The translations under genes and the position numbers were made by a program. Shown here one piece after another: positions 7,523 through 13,061 of a stretch of 64,000 bases of DNA (positions are counted from its first letter, which is position 1; each line of letters opens with the position of its first letter). The notes under the pieces were generated by a model that saw nothing but the letters and a program-made list of their open reading frames with translations, was not told the DNA's origin and searched no databases. The stretch is from Brenneria corticis (GTDB lineage: Bacteria; Pseudomonadota; Gammaproteobacteria; Enterobacterales; Enterobacteriaceae): the NCBI RefSeq assembly GCF_003115855.1, contig NZ_KZ819073.1:186001-250000 (forward strand). Direction: 5' to 3'.

Positions 7523-8893
7523 ATGAAAAATGTGTTGGACCATTCGCCTTTTGCCACCATTGCCGCCACCCGGCGGCTGTTGGCGGCACGCAAAGTCTCT
7601 CCGGGAGAGTTGCTGCGTCATTTTCTGGCGCGCATCGACGAGCGGGATACGCAGATCAAGGCCTGGCGCTATCTCGATCGCGACGGCGCCAGACGGCGGG
7701 CGGCGGAGCTGGATCGCCAGATGGCGGCGATTGCCTGCAAGCCGGCGCTATTTGGCATTCCCTATGGCGCCAAGGATATCTTCCATACGCGCGGATTGCC
7801 CACCGAAGGCGGTTCTAAAGTCCGTCAGGGAATGATCTCCAGCGAGAACGCCAGCGTTATCGATCGGCTGGATAAAATTGGGGCGCTGTTGCTGGGCAAG
7901 CTGACCACGACGGAGTTCGCCAATTTAGGCACGCCGCCCGAAACCGGCAACGCCTGGAATCCGCAGCATACGCCCGGCGGTTCAAGCAGCGGTTCCGCGG
8001 CGGCGCTTGGCGCGCGCATGGCGCTGATGACGCTGGGAACGCAGACGGCCGGATCGCTGTCCCGTCCGGCGGCGTTTAACGGCGTCACGGTGCTTAAGGC
8101 GACCTACGGGCGCATCAGCAAGGCCGGGGTTATCCCCGCCAGCTGGTCGCTGGATCACGTCGGCGCCTTTACTCACACCGTGGAAGATGCCGTGCTGGTG
8201 TATAACGCGCTGTCGGGCCCCGATCCCCGGGATGAGACGACGCAGAACCAGCCTTACGCGCCGCTGCAATTAAGGGAGAAGCACGATTATACTGTCGGTA
8301 TCGTGGAACATCCGTGGTTTGCCGATGTGGACGACGAGATCGGCGTTGCCTGCCGGCAGGCGATGGACGAACTGGCCGAACGCGGCGTTCGGCTGCGACG
8401 CATCGAGTTGCCGGAAAGTTTTGCCGCGGCCTGTCAGGCGCATCAGATCGTGATGCAGGCCGAATGCGCGGCCTATCACCGCACCACGTTTCTGCAAACG
8501 CCGGCGTTATTCGGCGCTTATTTACAGGAGTTCCTGCAACAGGGGCTGGCTATTTCCGCCCATGAGTATTTGCAGGCCCAGCAGACGCGGGCCCGTTACC
8601 GCTCTGAACTGGCGGAACTGTTTGAGCAGGCGGATATCCTGATGACGCCGGCCACGCCGACGCTGGCGCCTTATAGCCTGGAACTTACCGGTTCGCCGGC
8701 GTTTAATATGCCGTTCACCAACGCCGGTGTGCCGACGCTGGCGCTGCCGGTGGGTTTTTCCCGCTCGGGATTGCCTATCGGCATGCAGTGGGTCGCCCGG
8801 CACGGTAATGAACAGGCGCTGGTGGATCTGGGGTTGTACTATCAGCAGATGACCGATTGGCATGCCCGTTTACCGCCGGTGTGCCAGCAATGA
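7523..8893 (+). CDS. Amidase-signature family hydrolase
   Basis: A 456-residue enzyme of the amidase-signature superfamily (GatA, AtzF, fatty-acid amide hydrolase). The Ser-cisSer-Lys triad is intact: K84 in YGAKDIF, cis-Ser S154 in PGGSSSGSA, nucleophile S178 in GTQTAGSLSRPA. Motif GTQTAGS instead of GSDTGGS is seen in a subset of catabolic amidases. There is no signal peptide, so it acts in the cytoplasm on what the upstream importer brings in; release of ammonia or a carbamoyl product from an amide is the expected reaction. The start at 7523 has AAGGAGAGG upstream. It lies 14 bases behind the binding-protein gene. The gene for GatA itself is excluded by the missing gatB/gatC context and divergent motif. 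Confidence 0.88.
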   Translation: MKNVLDHSPFATIAATRRLLAARKVSPGELLRHFLARIDERDTQIKAWRYLDRDGARRRAAELDRQMAAIACKPALFGIPYGAKDIFHTRGLPTEGGSKVRQGMISSENASVIDRLDKIGALLLGKLTTTEFANLGTPPETGNAWNPQHTPGGSSSGSAAALGARMALMTLGTQTAGSLSRPAAFNGVTVLKATYGRISKAGVIPASWSLDHVGAFTHTVEDAVLVYNALSGPDPRDETTQNQPYAPLQLREKHDYTVGIVEHPWFADVDDEIGVACRQAMDELAERGVRLRRIELPESFAAACQAHQIVMQAECAAYHRTTFLQTPALFGAYLQEFLQQGLAISAHEYLQAQQTRARYRSELAELFEQADILMTPATPTLAPYSLELTGSPAFNMPFTNAGVPTLALPVGFSRSGLPIGMQWVARHGNEQALVDLGLYYQQMTDWHARLPPVCQQ

Positions 8894-8918
8894 AAATAAG
8901 CCGCCCGCCAGTTTATCC

Positions 8919-9040
8919 GGCGGGCCGTCGCCAGCGACGTTGAAAAATGCTCCAGGCATTTTTTTATGACGGGCTATCCCTGCCCGTCACCCTGCGGGCC
9001 GCCGCTAGCGGCGTTGAAAAATGCTCCAGGCATTTTTTTT
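8919..9040. repeat. Hairpin repeat family, locus A (two copies)
   Basis: Between the amidase and regulator genes are two tandem units of a repeat found elsewhere in this window. Each unit has a GC-rich hairpin (GCCGCCGCTAGCGGCG) followed by AAAAATGCTCCAGGCATTTTTTT, which folds like an intrinsic terminator; between units lies a third hairpin made of GACGGGCTATCCCTGCCCGTC. The array probably ends or attenuates transcription from the amidase operon, so the regulator at 9093 should have its own promoter. Confidence 0.85.
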
Positions 9041-9092
9041 AAGCGCGCGGTTTGTGCGCGTAGTTTTTTCCGGTTAACCAGGATGGCGTGTT

Positions 9093-9890
9093 ATGTACGA
9101 TAAGTTATTGACGGTTTCTGATGCGGCGAAAATGCTGGGGATCTCCGCCAGCACTCTGAGGCGCCTGGAGGAAAACGGCGAAGTGAAAACCTATGGCCTC
9201 AAGGTGGTTTATACCCCCGGCGGCCAACGCCGCTATCTGGCCGATGAAATCCAGCGCATTTATTCACAGACCGGGTTTGCCAGTAAAATCGGCTTTGGCT
9301 CGAAGGCGGCCGTCCTGATACGGGACGTGACCTATGCCTTTATGGATTCGGGATCCACGCTGGCGATCAATACGTCGTTTAATAAAACCGCGCTGTGCCG
9401 GTTGCTGGAACTGGCCAGGCAACACCAATCGCCGACGGTATTTACCCGTACGATTTATCAGCAAGATCACCATTTTTCGCGGATGTGGGGGAAAAAGTTT
9501 TCTTCTATTACCGTCCTGGCGGAAGATGCCTACCTTAATCGGATCGATGCTGCGCTGGAAGGCATCGCTTTCGATCGGATGCAGTCCACCTGCTATATCT
9601 CCGATTTGCACGGTCACGATCTAACGATGTGGCTGAAACAACAGGGAGTGGATACGCTTATCCTAGGGGGGGTGACCGCCAGCGGCAGCCTGCGCGCCAC
9701 GGCGATTGAAGCGTTCCAGGCGGGGTTTCACGTGGTATTGCCGCGGGAGATTACCGGCGACAGAAGTCAGTCCGTGCTGGATTTCACCCTATTGGATCTT
9801 AACGCCCGCTATGCGGATGTGCTTGGCATTGACGAGGTGCTCGGCTGGCTGGCCGAACAGCCGGTTGCGGCGGAGCCGGAGCAGGCGTAG
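9093..9890 (+). CDS. MerR-like HTH fused to isochorismatase-fold pseudoenzyme, putative regulator
   Basis: A 265-residue two-domain protein. Residues ~4-58 are a MerR/excisionase-type winged helix (LTVSDAAKMLGISASTLRRL ... YTPGGQRRYLADEI). Residues ~70-255 match the isochorismatase/cysteine-hydrolase fold: AVLIRDVTYAF, then GVDTLILGGVTASGSLRATA, then the GFHVVLPREITGDRS and LLDLNARYADV segments of N-carbamoylsarcosine amidase-like members. The acidic residue is kept (D78), but the nucleophile cysteine (normally SGC) is S199 (codon AGC at 9687-9689), and the position of the catalytic lysine appears to be T166. It is therefore probably catalytically dead and a ligand sensor that controls the importer/amidase operon. 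That function is inference. An active serine variant cannot be excluded from sequence alone. Confidence 0.82.
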   Translation: MYDKLLTVSDAAKMLGISASTLRRLEENGEVKTYGLKVVYTPGGQRRYLADEIQRIYSQTGFASKIGFGSKAAVLIRDVTYAFMDSGSTLAINTSFNKTALCRLLELARQHQSPTVFTRTIYQQDHHFSRMWGKKFSSITVLAEDAYLNRIDAALEGIAFDRMQSTCYISDLHGHDLTMWLKQQGVDTLILGGVTASGSLRATAIEAFQAGFHVVLPREITGDRSQSVLDFTLLDLNARYADVLGIDEVLGWLAEQPVAAEPEQA

Positions 9891-9898
9891 CTCGCGCA

Positions 9899-9923
9899 TC
9901 ACATATCCAATTCAATATCATTA
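9899..9923. repeat. Direct repeat copy 1: duplicated yfaE 3' end
   Basis: These 25 bases are identical to 11385-11409, the last 25 bases of yfaE (minus strand, including the stop codon). They begin 9 bases after the regulator's stop. The two copies flank the AT-rich islet. No open frame reads into this copy, so it is a scar and not a functional gene end. Confidence 0.93.
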
Positions 9924-9962
9924 GGATCAGCGCAACAAAAATCAAAATAGGGATGACGGTAA
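9923..9962 (-). pseudogene. qmcA: Duplicated fragment of the qmcA 5' end
   Basis: Forty bases match 4472-4511, codons 2-15 of qmcA (LTVIPILIFVALIL), with one difference, a silent ATC/ATT change. The match ends just before the start codon. It is fused at a single shared base to the duplicated yfaE 3' end. No gene is made from it. Confidence 0.92.
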
Positions 9963-10091
9963 TTTGGCAGGTTCATTCGAATACCGGGGACTATTACGGT
10001 ATTCTGGATAGTCGCGATGGGCTATTCCATTAAGACAGTGCAGAGAACTGCCTTGTTCTTCCATGGGGCCTAAAAGAGTGGGAGTATTTAT
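9963..10091 (+). pseudogene. Possible decayed coding fragment, unrecognised
   Basis: In the plus frame that includes 9966 the sequence reads WQVHSNTGDYYGILDSRDGLFH, then a stop, then, still in frame, LPWGLKEWEYLFSRKSLGYIF. The composition looks protein-like and is interrupted by one stop, so it may be the end of a lost gene. I do not recognise the family, and chance cannot be excluded for so short a stretch. Confidence 0.3.
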
Positions 10092-10382
10092 TTAGCCGGA
10101 AGTCTTTGGGTTATATCTTTGTTTTAATGTCCGTACAATCCAAAACAGCAGCTTATAAGAGAGATAAGTGCATATCAGAGACACTAAAATGATGGCAATC
10201 ATTAAGCTGTTAAACGCACTTCCATTGGGGAAGATGTTCACAATCCCGGCCAGCCACATAATTCTTTCCTCCGAAAAACGGGTGAAAATTAGCGTGCTAA
10301 TAATTTGCAACCAGAACAAAAGGAAGATGATAAAGATACATATGTTTCTGATTGTCTTCATGACAGTTCTTTTTTTGTTCAT
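10092..10382 (-). CDS. Small two-helix membrane protein, unrecognised
   Basis: A 96-residue AT-rich reading frame with two strongly hydrophobic segments (about residues 12-33, IRNICIFIIFLLFWLQIIS, and 58-84, LMIAIILVSLICTYLSYKLLFW) and basic ends. The start could be the ATG at 10382 or the one at 10361 (residue 8); GAAGTGCG before 10382 is only a modest ribosome binding site. It is transcribed divergently from the 230-residue gene at 10476, 93 bases apart. I do not recognise the family. By position and topology it could be an immunity-type or accessory membrane protein, but this is speculative. Confidence 0.55.
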   Translation of the reverse strand: MNKKRTVMKTIRNICIFIIFLLFWLQIISTLIFTRFSEERIMWLAGIVNIFPNGSAFNSLMIAIILVSLICTYLSYKLLFWIVRTLKQRYNPKTSG

Positions 10383-10475
10383 CGCACTTCTCTTTTTTGT
10401 TTATGATGAATTATTATAGCGTAAATATTGTACTGAACAGTTTACATTATATCAACTTTAATAACAGGGTATTCA

Positions 10476-11168
10476 ATGTCTTACATGTTGGAAGTGAAGG
10501 ATAAAATGGAGGCCGATCACCAACTTGCCCTCCAATTGGAGCGGGCTCTGCAAGGCGTCAAGGAAATTGCTAAAGAGCAGGTTCAGGTATTGAATAATGG
10601 TATTGAAAGGGCAAGCTGGTGGAGTTCCTGTTTTTTTGATAGTTATCAGGATGCTTGTGACAATCTCAAGCATGAAGATAAAAGAATGGTCCAAGCCGTT
10701 ATCAAAATGTTTAAAAGTAATGACATTATCTTTGAAATGGTCAAACTTTACGTAGACTCAATCCTGAGTAACGCCAGTCTTTCAACGATTAATAAAATCA
10801 GCCAATCTTTATTAAAAGTTTCATCAAGTTATGCATCTGCAAAACTAACCAACCATACTGTTTCTTATGTGGTTGCTAAAGCCGCATGTGAATCTTTTGG
10901 ATTTGTTTTTTCCGTGAGGCAAGGGCTAAATAAATATTTAAATGGTGCTCTTATGACGTTAACGGGATATGGAAAAGTTGCTCTTGCCGCTAGTGCGGCG
11001 AACCGTTTAAAATCCGCCAATCCGAACTATTATCACATACTGTATGCGAATAATATTGAAATGCTGTATTTTTTAGTTGAGCCGCATTTTTCCAAAAACG
11101 CTTACTTTTCAAAAATCATGTTAAGTGAGGATGAAGTAGTATTTCTGGTGGAAAGTTTAATCCGGTAA
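10476..11168 (+). CDS. Unrecognised 230-residue protein of the AT-rich islet
   Basis: A 230-residue protein with codon use and base composition far more AT-rich than its neighbours, indicating transfer. It begins with a charged helical region (LEVKDKMEADHQLALQLERALQGVKEIAKE, likely coiled coil), contains several serine/alanine-rich amphipathic helices (about 105-190, for example SSYASAKLTNHTVSYVVAKAAC and ALMTLTGYGKVALAASAANRL) and no signal peptide. The ATG at 10476 follows ACAGGGTATTCA. The next gene, a 60-residue membrane protein, begins 7 bases after its stop, so they form an operon. The amphipathic block would suit a membrane-inserting toxin, with one of the small membrane proteins as partner, but no motif proves this. 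Confidence 0.65.
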   Translation: MSYMLEVKDKMEADHQLALQLERALQGVKEIAKEQVQVLNNGIERASWWSSCFFDSYQDACDNLKHEDKRMVQAVIKMFKSNDIIFEMVKLYVDSILSNASLSTINKISQSLLKVSSSYASAKLTNHTVSYVVAKAACESFGFVFSVRQGLNKYLNGALMTLTGYGKVALAASAANRLKSANPNYYHILYANNIEMLYFLVEPHFSKNAYFSKIMLSEDEVVFLVESLIR

Positions 11169-11175
11169 TTGGCGT

Positions 11176-11358
11176 ATGAAAAAATTCTTAAAATACACCT
11201 TTATTGATTTGTGCTTCGAGTTCCTTCCCGTTATTGCAATAATAGCGATTGCCATTTTTTCCGTAAGCTTTTTCCCTGACCACTGGCACTATATTACTGG
11301 TGTGGGAATCGTGGTCGTTTTTATTTTATTATGGAAATTTGCCAAAAAGCCCTGGTAA
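11176..11358 (+). CDS. Small membrane protein, unrecognised
   Basis: A 60-residue protein with two hydrophobic helices (FLPVIAIIAIAIFSVSFF, about residues 16-33, and ITGVGIVVVFILLW, about 40-54) separated by a short DHWHY loop and ended by KFAKKPW. It lies 7 bases after the 230-residue gene, in the same operon, and ends 26 bases before the yfaE stop (convergent). A partner or immunity role is possible from position only. Confidence 0.55.
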   Translation: MKKFLKYTFIDLCFEFLPVIAIIAIAIFSVSFFPDHWHYITGVGIVVVFILLWKFAKKPW

Positions 11359-11384
11359 ACGCTGAAGGTCGTTCACTTCCGGGC

Positions 11385-11409
11385 TCACATATCCAATTCA
11401 ATATCATTA
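11385..11409. repeat. Direct repeat copy 2: true yfaE 3' end
   Basis: The 25 terminal bases of yfaE, exactly repeated at 9899-9923. This copy is inside the intact gene, so it marks the right edge of the AT-rich islet. Confidence 0.93.
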
Positions 11410-11645
11410 ACGGGCATGCAGCAGCAGGGCAGGATTTCTCCCTGCTGAATGCAGGCCAGCGGCGTCTGGCGGTAGGCGACTTGGCCTTTCAGCAGGCGCA
11501 GGCGGCAGGAGCCGCAGTACCCGGAGCGGCACTGGTATTCGACGCTCACCTGATGGGACTCGAGCACATCCAGCAATGAATTGCCCGCGTCCGCGCAGGT
11601 CAGCTGCGCACCTGAGGCGCGCAGGGTGATGGTGGCGTTATTCAT
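11385..11645 (-). CDS. yfaE: 2Fe-2S ferredoxin YfaE, ribonucleotide reductase maintenance
   Basis: An 86-residue plant-type ferredoxin, as in E. coli. The four cluster cysteines are in CRSGYCGSC (C39, C44, C47) and the distal TPLAC. YfaE supplies electrons to rebuild the diferric-tyrosyl radical of NrdB. It follows nrdB by 5 bases and ends the nrdA-nrdB-yfaE operon. Its last 25 bases are duplicated at 9899-9923. The C-terminal CCCMPVNDIEL is normal for the family in length. Confidence 0.94.
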   Translation of the reverse strand: MNNATITLRASGAQLTCADAGNSLLDVLESHQVSVEYQCRSGYCGSCRLRLLKGQVAYRQTPLACIQQGEILPCCCMPVNDIELDM

Positions 11646-11650
11646 GGCGA

Positions 11651-12781
11651 TTAAAGCTGAAAATCACTCAGGTCGTCGGCATTCATTTCGGAATCAATCT
11701 GACCCACCAGATAAGAGCTGACCTCCACTTCCTGCGGCGCGACCTGGACGTTATCGGACACCAGCCAGGCGTTGATCCACGGAATCGGGTTGGTGCGCGT
11801 TTCGAACGGCCGCGCCAGGCCCACCGCCTGCATACGGATATTGGTGATGTATTCAACGTACTGACACAGGATCTCTTTGTTCAGGCCGATCATGGAGCCG
11901 TCGCGGAACAGATAGTCGGCCCACTCTTTTTCCTGCTGGGCGGCGAGCACGAACAGGTCATAGCATTCCTGCTGACATTCCACGGCGATTTTAGCCATGT
12001 CAGGGTCGTCGTGGCCGGCTCGCATCAGGTTCAGCATATGCTGGGTGCCCGTCAGGTGCAGCGCTTCGTCGCGGGCGATCAGCTTGATGATTTTGGCGTT
12101 GCCTTCCATCAGTTCGCGTTCGGCGAAGGCGAATGAGCAGGCAAAACTGACATAGAAACGGATCGCTTCCAGCGCGTTGACGCTCATCAGGCACAGATAG
12201 AGTTTCTTTTTCAGCTCATACAGATTAACGGTAACGGTTTTGCCGTTCACCTGATGAGTGCCTTCGCCCAGCAGGTGGTAGTAGCTGGTCATTTCGATAA
12301 GCGAATCGTAGTAGCCGGAGATGTCCTTGGCGCGCTTGAGGATCTCTTCATTGGTCACGATGTCGTCAAACACCACCGACGGGTCGTTGACAATGTTGCG
12401 GATAATATGGGTGTAGGAGCGCGAGTGGATGGTTTCGGAAAACGCCCAGGTTTCCACCCAGGTTTCCAGTTCCGGGATGGAGATCAGCGGCAGCAGCGCC
12501 ACGTTGGGGCTGCGGCCCTGAATCGAATCCAGCAGCGTCTGGTATTTCAGGTTGCTGATGAAAATGTGTTTCTCATGCTCAGGCAGCGCCTGATAGTCGA
12601 TGCGATCGCGGGAAACGTCCACCTCTTCCGGGCGCCAGAAGAAGGAAAGCTGTTTTTCGATCAGCTTTTCAAAGATTTCGTATTTTTGCTGATCGAAACG
12701 GGCAACGTTAACCGATTGACCGAAGAACATGGGTTCGAGTAGCTGGTCGTTTTTATTCTGTGAAAATGTGGTATAGGCCAT
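11651..12781 (-). CDS. nrdB: Class Ia ribonucleotide reductase beta subunit
   Basis: A 376-residue protein matching E. coli NrdB in length and motif. It houses the diiron-tyrosyl radical cofactor: D85, E116 and H119 as first-half ligands, radical tyrosine Y123 in HSRSYTH, then the ARDEALH segment for the second half. The C-terminal tail that docks on NrdA (SEMNADDLSDFQL) is intact. It forms the active complex with NrdA to make dNDPs for DNA synthesis. The start at 12781 has AGGAGAAAAC upstream. The gap to nrdA is unusually large (280 bases) and holds hairpin repeats. Confidence 0.97.
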   Translation of the reverse strand: MAYTTFSQNKNDQLLEPMFFGQSVNVARFDQQKYEIFEKLIEKQLSFFWRPEEVDVSRDRIDYQALPEHEKHIFISNLKYQTLLDSIQGRSPNVALLPLISIPELETWVETWAFSETIHSRSYTHIIRNIVNDPSVVFDDIVTNEEILKRAKDISGYYDSLIEMTSYYHLLGEGTHQVNGKTVTVNLYELKKKLYLCLMSVNALEAIRFYVSFACSFAFAERELMEGNAKIIKLIARDEALHLTGTQHMLNLMRAGHDDPDMAKIAVECQQECYDLFVLAAQQEKEWADYLFRDGSMIGLNKEILCQYVEYITNIRMQAVGLARPFETRTNPIPWINAWLVSDNVQVAPQEVEVSSYLVGQIDSEMNADDLSDFQL

Positions 12782-12792
12782 TGTTTTCTCCT

Positions 12793-12945
12793 AAAAAAAT
12801 GCCGGGAGCATTTTTTAACGCCGCTTGCGGCGGCCGTAGGGGCGGGCAGGATAGCCCGCCATAAAAAAATGCCGGGAGCATTTTTTAACGCCGCTTGCGG
12901 CGGCCCACAAAGCGTGGTTGCAGGGATTGCCCGCGATAAAAAACG
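12793..12945. repeat. Hairpin repeat family, locus B, between nrdA and nrdB
   Basis: Two inverted-orientation units of the repeat seen at 8919: AAAAAAATGCCGGGAGCATTTTTT followed by the CGCCGCTTGCGGCG hairpin, spaced by GGCGGGCAGGATAGCCCGCC. In the direction of nrdA-nrdB transcription (minus) the A/T-flanked stem is a good intrinsic-terminator shape, yet nrdB lies just beyond it. It may set the nrdA:nrdB transcript ratio or act as an RNA-stabilising structure. Confidence 0.85.
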
Positions 12946-12976
12946 CAGAAGCTGCGCAGCAGCCTGGGGCGCCTGA

Positions 12977-13052
12977 ATCAACCCCCCCCAACCCTCCCTT
13001 TCGCAGGGGAGGGCGTTTAGCGCCTCCCCCTGATAGGGGGGAGGATGTGAGG
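12977..13052. repeat. Palindromic CCTCCC/GGGAGG repeat
   Basis: A second kind of dispersed repeat rich in AACCCTCCC, GGGGAGGGC and CTCCCCCTGATAGGGGGGAG, able to form strong stems. It abuts the end of nrdA. A related stretch lies at 38888-39022 between yfaY and ybbN. No coding frame is credible here. Confidence 0.6.
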
Positions 13053-13061
13053 GGGAAAGGC

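Noticed and set aside
7523..8893. Amidase as GatA of the tRNA amidotransferase
   Set aside because: No gatB/gatC nearby, enterobacteria of this type lack GatCAB, and the nucleophile motif GTQTAGS differs from GatA's GSDTGGS.
9899..11409. Islet as an integrase-borne genomic island with attL/attR
   Set aside because: The 25-bp repeats look like attachment sites, but no integrase, excisionase or transposase is present and the adjoining qmcA fragment is better explained by tandem duplication or recombination.
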